From NCBI GenBank assembly GCA_965153455.1, contig OZ234493.1, positions 28,820,213 to 28,884,212 of the forward strand: DNA of 64,000 bases, given 5' to 3'. The DNA is from Sphagnum compactum. Its lineage: Eukaryota; Bryophyta; Sphagnopsida; Sphagnales. How positions within the stretch are numbered: position 1 is the stretch's first letter; each line of letters begins with the position of its first letter. The position numbers were made by a program, and so were the translations under genes. Below, in pieces: positions 1 through 11,733 of this stretch. Below the pieces are notes generated by a model that saw only the letters and a program-made list of their open reading frames with translations, did no database searches and was not told where the DNA came from.

Positions 1-223
1 ACCAGTTGCAGGAACCAATGATCAGTTAATCGCTGTTTAGTTTCACCAATTACACTGCACACCTGTATAGCTCTTGCTGCTATACGGAACCTCCAAGAGT
101 CCACAAAAAAAAGGAACTTGAAGCTCTGGAAACATTCAAAGCACCCGGGAAGGGCTGAGGAAATCACCAAAACCCTCATCTAAACCCTCCTCCAAAACCC
201 CCAAAAGTTGCTGGAACACTTAC

Positions 224-794
224 TGGCAATTGCAGGCACAATAAATGTAACATCCTCCCCACTGACTGCAGGATAAGGTTCGATTGTTACATTCTTCACC
301 TCGACATCATATTTTGCAGACTTATCTGCAATACATAAAGCTCTCATCAGATACTGCTGCAGATCACAGACATTTGTGATGAGTCGTCTTTTCTCAACCA
401 CTACACTTCCAAGCAAATTTTTTTATCAAAGTGCAATTAGGCAAAGAGGGCTTCATAAAAACACAAACACACACATCTCCATATTAGGATTCTGAAAACA
501 GGACCTGAATCCCAGCGGAGATTGATTGCCTATAATATATTCCCTAAAACCTAAACCCTGAAGACACAATTCAATCGGAGAACACAACAAAACAGCGATC
601 GGACGACGAAAAAGCAGAGGGGAAAATAAAAACGTGTTGAAGCAAAGAAACAAGAAAACCACAATACAAAACTCACCACAAAGCTCCCAACTGCTGGGAT
701 TCACGGCGACGGCGAGTCCACCGCTGGTAAGGGACAGCAGCTCCACACATAACAAGATCAAAGAAACAGAAATTGCAGGCCATTTAACCGCCAT
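224..794 (-). CDS. ML-domain (MD-2-related lipid-recognition) secreted protein, 5' part
   Basis: Two exons can be placed: 794-677 (ATG at 794 in a GCGATGGCG context) and 325-224, joined in phase 1 through a GTGAGT donor at 676 and a TTGCAG acceptor. The first exon encodes a hydrophobic N-terminus (about residues 1-30) that reads as a signal peptide. The join gives ELCDKSAKYDVEVKNVTIEP, the characteristic start of plant ML proteins (Cys, then D-K, then YDV-V--V-I-P), followed by a GEDVTF segment. Plant members are about 150 residues, so roughly half is present. After the GTAAGT donor at 223-222 I found no further exon, so the rest should lie left of the window. ML proteins bind lipids or sterols in a beta-sandwich and pass through the secretory pathway; some resemble phosphatidylglycerol/phosphatidylinositol transfer proteins. 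The lipid here is unknown. A longer frame reaching 854 opens with TTG and is not a start. Confidence 0.82.
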
Positions 795-1183
795 CGCTAG
801 TATTTCTGAAGCACCACTGCCGTAATCTCTCCCTTGAAATCCAGAGACTTGCAAGCTCTCTGAAGAAGAGCAAGAGAGAGAGAGGAACCGACTACCCCTT
901 TCGACTCACTAATCCTCTAACTAATTACAACTGTAAAGTCTAATTACATACTAAAAGTGTCAGCTCTCTCCCTAGTCAGTTCTCACGCAGCGGGGGCTTT
1001 CTTTAGTCGGAGTGGGATTCTAGGATTAGTGAGAACGAGAATAGGTAACTAATTGTAGTTTAATCCTTAATTAAATTTTCGTGGCAAATTGGAATCGTGT
1101 GAAGCAGATGAGATTCATAATCAACGGTCAAGCCACAGCCAAGTGTGTGGTGGTAATTCAAAGGTGAGATTCTAACTCAGTCC
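795..1183. other. 5' flank of the ML-domain gene
   Basis: This holds the leader and upstream region of the minus-strand ML gene. A GA/CT-rich leader segment lies at about 855-895. No coding frame or clear TATA element could be assigned. Confidence 0.4.
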
Positions 1184-1452
1184 TTTTGCTGGATATATAT
1201 ATATAGCTAAAAAACCTACATTAAAAAAAATAAAAAATGGCTAAAATCATGTTTTTTTTGAGAGATTTTCAAAAGCCAAAATTCGACCACAAATTTTACA
1301 AAAATCGTCAGATTTCTATACATGGTTCAAGTAACTATGTAACAAAAATAATAATACAAAAAAAGGATATTCCCAAAATTTTACTCTGAAATGTAGCTTG
1401 TAGCCAAATTTGGCTAAATCTCTTTCTCTATGGATCATCCTCACTTTGGACA
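1184..1452. repeat. Family A inverted-repeat element, half copy
   Basis: The stretch ends with the family signature AGCCAAATTTGGCTAAATCT followed by GGATCATCCTCACTTTGG. Inside it keeps the AAAATCGTCAGATTT block seen in the near-complete copy at 25.2-25.8 kb. It corresponds to one half (centre to one terminus) of that palindromic element. No coding capacity. Confidence 0.6.
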
Positions 1453-2065
1453 CATCACAAAATTATGACCCCAAGAAAACGCAACTCTAATTTTAGAAGG
1501 TTGATGGCATCTGTCCCAAATTGATTTGTTTTTTTTTTTTTAAAGGGGCAAATGGGCCTCTCTGATTGGCTCAATCACCAAATGAAGAAAAATAAAAGAA
1601 AACTTTGGGTGTTGTCACAAGTTTTTAATACTAATCATACATAAAAGCCCAAGAGTAGGCCATTCCCAAAATAATTGACCTCGGATGTTTAGGTTCATGA
1701 TAACATTCCGATGAGCACAGCACCCACTAGTGTGCCATCCATTATAAACCTGTTACGTACGACGGAATGGTCAAGCCCTGCACATTATGTTGCGTAATTT
1801 GCCAGGCGAGTCCGTAGTGGCGAGCTCGGTGGACACACCCAACATTCCGTGATAGTTGCGGCTATTCCGTGAAGTCAAAGGACTGTTGACAGACTGAACG
1901 ATTTCAAGAGAATTTTCCCATTCCACTGGGAACACTTTAGTTACGAATCATGAGTGTATGTATGATCATCATCAGAAGATTACGTCATATAACGTGGCCG
2001 AGAAATAAACATAATCTTTGATCATTTCTATATCTTCGTGATGATTCCAGAAATTCAACAGAAAA
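1453..2065. other. Intergenic, no gene seen
   Basis: No supported gene. Around 1760-1805 the text GGAATGGTCAAGCCCTGCAC followed by TTATGTTGCGTAAT resembles 22210-22255 (GGAATGATCTGGCCCTTGCC then ATAATGTTGGGTAAT), suggesting a weakly conserved dispersed repeat. Confidence 0.4.
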
Positions 2066-2569
2066 TCAAGATTGCAGATGTTTTATTAGAGTTATCGGCA
2101 AAGCCCCACCCACCATTAGGGGGTGAGATTGGCCAGTTTCAACATAGTAGGGCATCAAATGCATAACTGCGAATGATAATTTTATAAAGCCCAAATAACA
2201 GGGACCCAAACTAGTTTTTCCACCAATTTTTGTAGTAAACTGAGTTTCATCCTGTCTTTTCCTTTTTCCTGAGCGAGCGCCTCCACTGCTGCTACATATA
2301 ATCTCACTGCTCCGACCTGTACAATTACTATAGTTACTCCCCAAGCTTGTGCATTGAATGCTGAGTTTCAGCATTTTATAGTGGGATTTGATAAAATTTC
2401 CTTTGCAGGTTTTTCCGAAAGAGGGATTGGGGGTGAATGCAGGACTGAAGACAGGGTGAAAACAGGGTGACTTTACGGATAACTCTATTGTTTTGGCTGA
2501 AATTTTGAGCAGATTATGAGAGTTTTGCTTCCATGGGCTGATGACATAATGGCAGCTAGTCACTGCCAT
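2066..2569 (-). other. Unrecognised open frame overlapping repeat family B
   Basis: An open frame of 167 codons begins with a real ATG and has mixed, partly basic composition, but I recognise no family. Its middle, about 2403-2500, overlaps a dispersed repeat (TTTGCAGGTTTTTC to TTTACGGATAACTC) also found near 39.4-39.5 and 56.9 kb on the plus strand. It is more likely an opportunistic frame in repeat DNA than a gene. Confidence 0.25.
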
Positions 2570-2615
2570 GCATGATGAAGCTGCTAGTCTGATACTATCA
2601 AAAGTGGTTTATGAA

Positions 2616-2828
2616 AGGTGCATTCACACCTGATGTTAAGTCCGTGTTAAGTGAAAATCTAGGTGTCGTCTTAGGTGGCACCCAATGTTAAATGGGTGAT
2701 TGTTTAACATTAAGTGAATGTTATCTTAACATAAAATCTTCATGGTAAATAGGTTTAGGTCCTAAATGACTAGCTTGGTGTTAGGGGACTTAATACTAAA
2801 GTCCTTAGCACCAAGTGTGAATGCACCT
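2616..2828. mobile_element. Family C MITE, copy 1
   Basis: A 213-bp element with terminal inverted repeats: AGGTGCATTCACACCTGATG at the left and, inverted, AGGTGCATTCACACTTGGTG at the right. Flanks are GAA and TAA, a decayed or imperfect 3-bp target duplication. The interior has no coding frame. A second copy with a clean 3-bp duplication is at 38614-38806. Size, long inverted ends and lack of coding are typical of a non-autonomous DNA transposon. Confidence 0.75.
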
Positions 2829-5529
2829 TAAGACAATGAATGTAGCTAATGTATTTCATATGTTCATAGCTTTGTCTATAATTCCTTGGGAGATTGCTCT
2901 CTTGTCCTCTTTGTACATGTACTTTTTACTAGCTAACAAATGGAAATAAATTTGTGAGTCCATTTGTGCAGTTGTAGCCCAATCATGTAGTTGCAACCAA
3001 AAGCATCCTCTTTGCATTTTTAAAATGTCAAGCACTCTAACTTCTTTCTGATTGGCAACCCTTCAAGCTATTAATTTGTACAAGCAACTATGTAATTGCA
3101 ACATAGCTTGGCTTCGAGAGGCTACATCAAGCTTGGGGATCCCATGAGCAATTCAAGATTTGTAAGCATGCCCCTCCCCCTCTTTTGCAAACATGTTTGT
3201 AAAATAATGTTTTTAAGAACTTGTTTCATGATGCTAGACGATATTATATAGAATTGCAATTAAGAAGAAGAAGCTTGTGGAAGCCAAGCATAACTAGGAA
3301 AGCCCATAGGTTAAAACGTAATAAAAGGAGCGAAGGGTGCCCTAGATCAAATTCCTTTCCAAGGACTACATTTGACACGTGGCATTCACATGAACTAATG
3401 TATAATCTTAATTTTTTCATTTTTCAAACCTAGTTTAACATTACATGTTAGATATTAAAAAAAATTATTGCAACTCGATCAAATATCATATATATTATGT
3501 ATCCATGCTCTTTATTACTTAAAAATGAATAACTTTTGTGTAAAACACATTTTCAAAATTCAATATTTTAAAGGCCAAAAGCACGTTTGAACTAAAAGTG
3601 TCAAAATTTGTTGTAAACATGAATTTCACCAATTTAAACTCTTGGTGATGTTTTAGTTATCAACATTGTGATCCTTCCAAAATTTCAAAACCAACAATGC
3701 ACATTTGATGTTTAAAAAGAACATTTGAAAAAAAAAAGACTATCTACACTAAGGTTTTAAGTGTTTTAAACATGCAAAAGGACTTCTGAAAATTTATCAA
3801 TTTGCATCAATTTTTAATCATTGAAACTTGAAGAGTAATGAATCCTACTTTTTTTAAATGACAATTCAGGTTATTGTGTTTGTGTGGTGATTTTTCTAAA
3901 ATATAGGGGTACCATTTGAAGCACTATTACACCTTCTTGTGGTACATATTACTTGATTGCACCCATGCCGATTTGGTGCCCAAATAGTAAGGATTCAAAC
4001 CTTGCATGTGAAGATGGTAGAAGGCAAAGATGATGTTGGATCCTAACATTCAAATCACAACCAATGCATCGTTACAAGATGATCAACAAGTATCAAACTA
4101 CCATTCAAGGTTAGAAGGTGATGATGATGAAGAACTTGAAGATGATGTTGAAATTCCAAATGGAAGTTCAACAAATAAAATGTGATTTAAAGACCTTGCC
4201 CAATTGGGGACCCAAACCTTAGTGCAAAGGTAAGAAAACAATGATTCATGCAATCAATTATTTTGTTTTATAAGGTTCATTCTTTTTGGCTTTCATTGGT
4301 GTTGTGTTTCTTTGGTTTCCAACTATGTTAACCTTTATCCTTCCTTGTGTGGACATTTTCCTTTGCTTGTTGTAAGGTCCCAAAGAAATCTATCACAACA
4401 CCATGTGTAGATAAAGGTCATAACCTATAGCATGTGATTAGTTCCTAATGTCCCCCACACAATGAGACACAAGGGTACACGGTGGATCACAAAATTAGAT
4501 CCAAGGTGGGTCACATGCATATAGACAAAATGGACCATCATAGTCCTAGGGCAACCAATAAGGTGGGTCATCTTACAGAATGTTTAATATGGGTTCACAT
4601 TAAAATATTTCAATAAAAGAAATTATGTCCATGGAAATTTCATTACCTTGCAACTAGAACTTTGAAACAATTAATCCGCGACTATGTTATAATTATTCTA
4701 TGAAAATATGGGGAATTTAAAAATTAAATGCCACATCATACATTCCTAGAGTTATATTATAGTTGCATATTAATCTCAAAATAGACTCATATGCAAATGT
4801 ATGTACACATCATATGTATAGTTTTGGTCAACCATGTTTGACTTAGTTAACAAGTTGCACAAGTCACATATGACAACTATAATATAATTGGAATAAAGGA
4901 AACACTCATTAACAACTAATTTACAACTACTATATTGGATTTTTATGCAACTACCTAACTACTAGCAACAACAACAATATTATAATTATTAATTATTAAT
5001 ACAAATATTGACATTTAATATTACTAATCACTATTATTATTTTAGGTTGGGCTACCATAACCTAGCTAACATAACTAAAAGTTGATAATTAGTAGATAGC
5101 CTAAGGCATTATTATTATGATAAATTAATATTTATATTCCAAATTAATAGTTCACATTATTACTTATTAAATATTGTGAATTATAATAGTTAGTATACCT
5201 AAAAGATAAATTATTTTAGGGTAGACCCATTCATCATCTATTGTTGGTTGATGATTAATTGCTTATGACTCAATACAATGATAAAAGATGGATAGAACAT
5301 TTTTAGGTGAGTAGGTCATTTGTGAGACAACTGATAAAAAGTCTAAAACATAAAATGGAAAAAAAAACACCAAATTCAGATTTGCAGTGCCTATTGGCAT
5401 AAAGGTTACATGTTCCTTATACAAGTTATCACATACCTTTGAATATTTGTAATGTAGTGAACTTTTTACGATTGGGAAATCAATTGTTCATTAGTTTATG
5501 GGAGTTTGTACATGTAATGAATGATGTCG
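2829..5529. other. Long AT-rich intergenic stretch
   Basis: No gene supported. Short open frames such as 3221-3433 have no recognisable features. At about 4060-4185 a short frame encodes an acidic run (DDDEELEDD) ending at a stop. It may be a scrap of a transposon-encoded protein, since a transposase relic follows at 5.5 kb, but this cannot be shown. Confidence 0.4.
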
Positions 5530-6130
5530 TCAAAAACTAGATTCAATGGGCAGAAGGAGATCATGGAAATCTTTAAGTAACTTTCAACCTTGCTAGGGAT
5601 TCAAAGGGCCATTGATGTGGCTTAGATCCATATACAAACGTCAAAAGTGTTGGCCTTTACAGTAGACTATTATTCCTTCAAATCGAAGGCCTACAACTTG
5701 CAACTCCAGGTTATGATTGATCATAATAAACGTTTTTTGGATGTTTTTGTTGGGATGCTAGAATCAATGAATGATGAACTCGTCTTGTGTTTGTTTTTAA
5801 TCTACCGAAAGGCGACATGGCAAAATCTTTTCAATGAGTGCGATGCGCATAAAGGCATCAAGCCTTACATCATTGGAGACAAAGGTTACCCATTGATGAC
5901 ATGGTCGATGGTGCTTCATAAGCAAAATGGGATTCAACATACCATTTTGGAGAATTGTTCAATAAGTAGTTTTCTTGTGTTAGAGTTGTTGTTGATAACA
6001 ACTTTGGCATATTAAACAAGACATTTTGTGAACTTATGATGATCAAGTCAATTTTACATGTGTTTTTTTTTCTAGATGTGGTCATTTGTTGTTGCATCCT
6101 ACACAACATGATTATGAATGGAAAAAAACA
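5530..6130 (+). pseudogene. PIF/Harbinger-type DDE transposase, frame-broken relic
   Basis: Translating across two frames and several stops recovers the order of a plant PIF/Harbinger (DDE_Tnp_4) transposase: a GIQRAID block before the first catalytic region, then VDYYSFKSKAYNLQLQVMID (5662-5721), a G-L-SMND block, YIIGDKGYPLMTWSM (about 5860-5905) and, after a frameshift near 5985, NFGILNKTFCELM and a DVVICCCILHNMI block typical of the domain's C-terminal helix. In-frame stops lie upstream of 5647 and the frame changes near 5990, so no functional protein is made. Active relatives cut and paste DNA with a 3-bp TWA target duplication, which matches the Tourist-like MITEs at 36.6-37.4 kb. No terminal repeats for this copy were found. 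Confidence 0.8.
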
Positions 6131-6599
6131 CAAACATTGATGGTTTGATGTAATAGTTGGATGTTATAGAAGATAGGCAAGATATGTTTGCAGCTACACA
6201 TGGTGATGATCAAAATTAGGTAAATGAAATGGACACTAAACCTAACTTGCAAGGGGGAGAAATTTCAAAGGTCAATCAACGAAATGCAATACAACAATAC
6301 CTAGGTAATCATTAACCACAAATGCGGACACTCTAAATTCATATGGACCTGAATTTTCATTTCCAATCCTTGAATTATTGACATCATTTTCCATTTTCAA
6401 GTTGTTGACATGGTGTGTATTGAAATCAAAAGTGAAATGTGGAACTGAAATGCAATCTATAGGAAATAATTTATAACGCAATGTGGAATTGAAATGAAGT
6501 CGAAGAATGATTTACAAGTTGGATTTTGAATTCAAATCACTGAAACTTGAGTGCTTGGAATTTGTATCAAATGTCCATGTCTACATTTTGGATGTTTTT

Positions 6600-7860
6600 T
6601 TACTCATCTACACATTGAACATGAACTAGTATTTCATCATCTGAGGGAGTAAGTCCACAGTTGGAGCCATGAATGTCAAATCCTTGATAAATGCATGACA
6701 TAAAGTAGTGTTCAAATTGGATAGCACATTCACCATGCTTTTGTTCATCTTGTAAAACTTCTTGCCACGTGCTTGAGGTAACGAATATGTGCTTTGAAGG
6801 TGTGCTCATGAACATTTATGCATTGTTGTTCAATCTCTAGTTGAGTACAATTTATTTTGTCCATTACATCCATTAACATTTTGTGTTTTTTGTTTACAAA
6901 CTCAATGATAAGATAAAAGACATTGTTGCATCTACTTTTTAGTCATGTGTTCCCAGATGTCGGTGATGTAAGTGATGCAAGTGATGTAAGGGAGTCAAGA
7001 TTAATGGCAAGAGTTTGGAAGTTGCTAGGGAACAATTTAGTTTTTTTTATCAAATAAATTCACAAAATTTGTAATTCTTATGTTTGGATTGTCATCAATT
7101 TTTGCACCTACAATTCTTGTGCTTGGACTATCAGTAGCAGTTGTGGTGTTTATAGTTCTTATCCCTTGACTATTTGTAACTTTGGCCCCTTAAATATCTA
7201 CAATTGCATCTTGAGAATCAAACACGTGATTATTCTTTTGTGATTACATTTCGTTATTTCATCTTCTATTTCTTGCCTTGGTGGTTTATAGATGTTGTCT
7301 CCTTCCACATTTACATCCTTAATATGTAGAGGAGCGTTGATGTTCTTTAACCCTCGATCAACTCATAGTACTTTCATGTGTATTGACAATGCAAATGGAA
7401 GGTTCCTTCTTTTCAAATGTCAAGTCCTAGAAACAAGTATGATTCTTTGTGCCCTTGTGATAGTTTACAAGTTTTTTGAAATCGGAGTTCAAAGAATTCC
7501 ACTTATCTTTTGGACATGACACCATTTCTTAGATTTTTCATCTTGGTTGTTTTTTGGAACTCTTTCACAATCTTCTCTTAGCATTCTTGGATCATATTAT
7601 TTATTTCTACACTTTGTGTTTCGCGTGTTTACAAGCAATGAACACCAACACCTCACAATGTTCCCAGTTGCCATGTTGTTGTCGAGGAATTGAACCTTTT
7701 CTTCCATTGTGCTTTTTCGATTTGCCCCCACCACCATTGTGTCTTCGACTACTTGTTGACATGCCTACAACTCTAGACCACCCTACAAATTTGTGTTTGA
7801 GTTTGATGCCATGATTTTCTCCACCACTTGAGAACTTTTCTTTCGTTGCTTTAAAGCTTC
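6600..7860 (-). pseudogene. Myb/SANT-like (trihelix-type) ORF relic, probable partner of the transposase
   Basis: On the minus strand, fragments in shifting frames read like the DNA-binding protein that accompanies PIF/Harbinger transposases: around 7660-7560 a GNWEHCEVLVFIACKHAKHK segment followed by EINNMIQEC and a KEFQKTTK stretch. Further along, 7500-7400, an N-DFKKLVNYHKGTKNH segment resembles the third SANT helix region. The most readable open piece is 6600-6815. Stops and frameshifts interrupt all of it. It faces the transposase relic (5530-6130, plus), the converging two-ORF layout known for some PIF/Harbinger elements. The family call is by eye and tentative. Confidence 0.42.
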
Positions 7861-8539
7861 TCTTCTGCCTCTTGAGAGCTTTCTACTTCAAAAGTAATGG
7901 AGTTCACCACTTTTACATTCCTGTGACGCACAACAATTTTTTGCAATTCTTTTGGCACAATGGTAGTTTACCATACTAGTTTTGAACTTGGTAACTTCTC
8001 ATCATCATTCGGCGTTGTAACTCAGTGAAATTTACATTTTCCAAAAAAATTTAACATTTGCATTCTCTCCTATCTCTGCACTATCTCATGGTGATAAGCA
8101 AGTTGTTAGCATGCCACGTCAAATGTACATGTCGTCTTTCTCCCAATTACGCATTGTAAGCATGAACAATGTGATATGCTATCAATGAATCAACGATGCC
8201 AATAACTCCAAGTGTGACTAGACCTTCAGTGACAATGTCATAATTATTATAGAAATTAACATTGATTTCACATCCCATGTAATTAATATTGTTTTACAAA
8301 AGATAAATCATGTTGATTGTTTTCGTATCAACTAGAAAAATAATATATACCAATTTGTATCAGTTTGTGCATTAGTATTACAATGGATTTTTGAAATTTT
8401 CAACATTTTGTACATAAATGGTGTTGAGTTTCCATCCATTGAGAGGAAGGTTATATATTTTTTCATCCATATGCAAGAGAGTTACATGACTTCTCATCCA
8501 CTGACAAGAGGGTTCCAGAGTCTCCATTTAAATCCTGGG
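7861..8539. other. Intergenic, no gene seen
   Basis: AT-rich sequence without a supported gene. Short open frames here show no domain or compositional signal. Confidence 0.35.
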
Positions 8540-9180
8540 TTTGGCGCCATAAACTTAAACCCTAATTTTCCATTCGCTTACTCTGCAGCGCCGCAAGAAT
8601 GCTCACGCATTCGATGCGAGCATCACAATTGCAGCCCATTTTGCGCCCGCGGTCCATGCGATCTAGAGGCTTGCAGATAGTGTGCAGAGATCTGGAAAGT
8701 ATAATCATGGTGGAAGGAGAACGACGACCTCAACCACCATAAGGAGGAGCAGCAGCAGCAGGAGGAGCCGATTGAAGAGGAGGTTCGAGAAGCGGAGCAG
8801 CTGTATGGGCCGGCTTTGCTGGCGAGGTTGCAGACGGTGTGGCGCAGCAGTTGCGGACCTGATGAAGTTGAAGGATACTGAAGTTGGTTCCTCTGGATCT
8901 CACCTTCAGACCGATGCATGAGCGGCGGCGGGTGGAAGCAATGATTCCAGTTTGGCACTGGCGCCAAGGAAGTGGATAAACTTCTGCTGGAAGCCGGGAT
9001 TGAAACAGGCCTACAGCTCGGAGATTGAGGGGGAGTTTGGGACTCAGGGAAAAGCCAGCTTTGTCATATCTTATGTGTTACTTGACAATTGCCTACCCAT
9101 TGAGGAGGAGGTGAACGCAAGCTCTTTGCGTTGATGCTGAGGGGAGATTCTGACCGCATGGACTCCTACACATTGTAGAG
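8540..9180 (+). other. GC-rich, codon-like block of unknown identity
   Basis: This block is much richer in G and C than its surroundings. On the plus strand it holds short open pieces with plausible protein composition, for example a frame at about 8755-8870 containing EEEVREAEQLYGPALLARLQ and one near 8955-9010 containing AKEVDKLLLEAGIETGLQ. These are in different frames and separated by stops, so this could be a decayed gene, exons with unrecognised splicing, or non-coding RNA. I cannot name a family. Confidence 0.25.
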
Positions 9181-9235
9181 AGGTTTCGTTTAAATGGTCC
9201 TGATGTTCGGTTCACTGGGGTCATTTAAACCTCAC
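9181..9235. repeat. Imperfect hairpin, unit 1
   Basis: AGGTTTCGTTTAAATG at the left pairs with CATTTAAACCTCACCT at the right, 14 of 16 positions, leaving a loop of about 23 bases. It is followed by CTTTCTGCAATTTGCAA. Confidence 0.6.
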
Positions 9236-9318
9236 CTTTCTGCAATTTGCAACAGCCTATGCGATCTTAATGTCCCTTCAGCACCAATGCAAAGATTGAT
9301 GACTGTAAATCGCAGAGC

Positions 9319-9385
9319 TTGGTTTGATTTAAATGGTCTTCATGTTCAAGCCCTGATGAACATCAGGGCTGTTTAAACCAAACCT
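9319..9385. repeat. Imperfect hairpin, unit 2, with perfect inner stem
   Basis: An outer arm GGTTTGATTTAAATG pairs with GTTTAAACCAAACC. Inside, AGCCCTGATG (9349-9358) and CATCAGGGCT (9361-9370) are perfect inverse complements separated by two bases. It is followed by CTCTTCACAATTTGCA, similar to the text after unit 1, so the two hairpins look like diverged tandem copies about 135 bp apart. Confidence 0.6.
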
Positions 9386-11733
9386 CTTCACAATTTGCAG
9401 TATGTCCTTTGACCATCATGGGTTTTTCCGGCTAACACCCTAGTTGAGAACAAGTGTTAGAAGTTACAAGGCCTGCAAGGAACAACATAGTAGGCAAATC
9501 AGCCTTGAAAAGTTTGTATGAAGTTGCAGACAGATTATAAACAAGGGGTGAGGACCAGATTTTGATATTAAAAAAAGAAAACAAAATCACCATTAAGGGT
9601 CTAGAGGGTAGGCAGATTCTATTAAATTTATTGAACAGATTATTATACACCATAATCTTCCGGCAATCATCATGCATTCGTAACCAGTGACATAATCTCT
9701 GTTTGACTGCAACCAATTTGTTGAACCCACCCAGACCTTAATGCCATGGAACGGTCTGGCCCCTTGCTGGAATTGTACAGTTGTGCAGCAGATTTGGTGC
9801 TAAAATTTGACTGGAACGGTCAGTTCTGCGTTACATCAGCATTTCGGTTCTGCTGCTGTTTTGCTGATGCATTTGCCTTCATACTTACCCGCCCCCCTCC
9901 CCCCAAGGAACTTTACAGAGTTCTGGCAGTTTTCAGCACCATCTGTAGTATATGTACTATTCACTAATCACCCCATTTTCAATAGAAATCCAAGAGTGCA
10001 TGCAATGTGCTGTGTGCAAAATGTATGCAGTTCCTACATTTTTTTGGAATGTGGCTTAGGGTGCATAGGATCACATAAGTCAGTGAACACAGTCCATTTC
10101 ATGAAATGTGTTGATTGTTTATGTTTCAATTTCCTGCAGATTAGGACAGTTTTTGAAATTTTGTACTTGGTAGAGTGATGCAAATGAATTCTAATATGAG
10201 GCCTGAGAATCATGATTGCAATTATTCTGAGTAATCATGAGTTTTGATCCATTTTAGGTTTGATTGTATATCACAGTTGGTAAAGAATTCAGTACCCACC
10301 CTCTCTCGATTGTTGTATTCAGAGTTCCCACAGCATGTTCATAGATCCTAAAGATTTTGGGTGTTGTCAAGTGATGCAAATTTATCCTAAGACTAATCAA
10401 ATTTCCAGACAATAGGAGGGAGTGGCTAATGAGGCCACATTATCTGTTGGGGGTGTTTTTAAGGTTTTTATTGAACTTACTGTGGAGAAAAGAGACCATT
10501 CAATTCTTCGAGCAAGACAAACAATTGAAGCAATGGATTGGTTGATGCAAGGCTGCTGTGTAGGGAAATTGGTGCAAGAAATCTACATGTATTGCAGATA
10601 CCAATGTAGGAACAGTTTCAGAATGTAGTTGGATTGATGCAAGGCTGTTGTTCTGTGGGAAAGTCAGTACAAGAAAAAGCCCAAATGGTTTTTAAATTTT
10701 TGCATCCTGCATTGTTCCATATTTGCAACACTATTGTTGTGGTTTTTCCAGGGAACTCTAATCCATGAGTGAGCATTCCAACTAGAAAGCTCATTTCAAT
10801 AACCTGTGATGAACAGCAGTGTCAAATGAGAGAGATAACATGATGACATCAATGCCTATTAAGGTAGTACACCATGATCATGTCACCGCTTGTTTTCAGT
10901 ATATTATCAGAGCTTGCACTTTTCAGTGTCAGAACTTGTTCTCAGTATGTTATAGGACTGTTGTTTCAGAACTGCACCTTTCAGTGTGCTCCAACTGAAG
11001 AGACTTTCAGCTCAGGCTGTTGGAAGAGAGCATGGCGAACGAAAACTGGTTTTGTTGCTTTCCATCTTAACATTTTGTCAATGGTCTTCTTATCACCCAG
11101 AGCTTTTTCCCTTCACTCAAATGTGCTGAAGCAGGAGCTCAATCTCTTTTCTTCAAAAGCAAATAATTAAAGCACTAGTGTTTGTTCCTAGAAATAGAGC
11201 AGGCAAGTGAAAACTAGTCTGGTATTAAAACTTGTGTTCAAGATACCCACCGAGAGAGTGACAATGGCATCAAGAAACAATACAAACAAAGTGTCAGCCA
11301 AAGTGTTCTAGTAGTTAACAGCTGCTTCTTGAAATCGTCACAGTCTGTACATAGAAGGGACTTGCCGCTGCTCTCTCTGTTGTACTAGGGGGCCAAAACC
11401 TTCACCTTCCTATACATGCATTGTTGCTCACATGCTTCTTCAGTAGGAAACCACCAACTATACAAAACACTAGGAGTACTTACTAGGAGTGTACTAAACA
11501 AAAAACCCTTTCCTTTCACAGAAAAAGTTTTCAAAGTTGCAACAGAAATTTGCAGGATTTTTCGAGATTAGCAGCAGCAGGATGCTTGAAACAAACTAAG
11601 AGGTGCTAAAACAGAAAGCCAAGCTAGCTTCGTAGGTAGAGAGGGAGAGAGGGGACGGAGAGCTCACATCTTCACAAGGAGAGAGACGAAGACGACGATG
11701 AGTCTTCTCGAAGTTGTTTCTTGTTGAGCCATT
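9386..11733. other. Unassigned stretch downstream of the HSP20 gene
   Basis: No recognisable protein. It contains small degenerate duplications: GATGCAAGGCTG followed by TGTG/TGGGAAA and CAAGAAA at about 10542-10580 and again 10634-10676 (period about 92), and CAGTATATTAT/CAGTATGTTAT-CTTTTCAGTGT units at 10899-10985. The right end, up to 11733, should include the 3' untranslated region of the minus-strand HSP20 gene. Confidence 0.35.

Noticed and set aside
453-854. Longer reading frame starting at 854 for the ML-domain gene
   Set aside because: The first codon is TTG, there is a good ATG at 794, and the portion left of 677 is intron: the splice at 676 restores the conserved ML-domain start.
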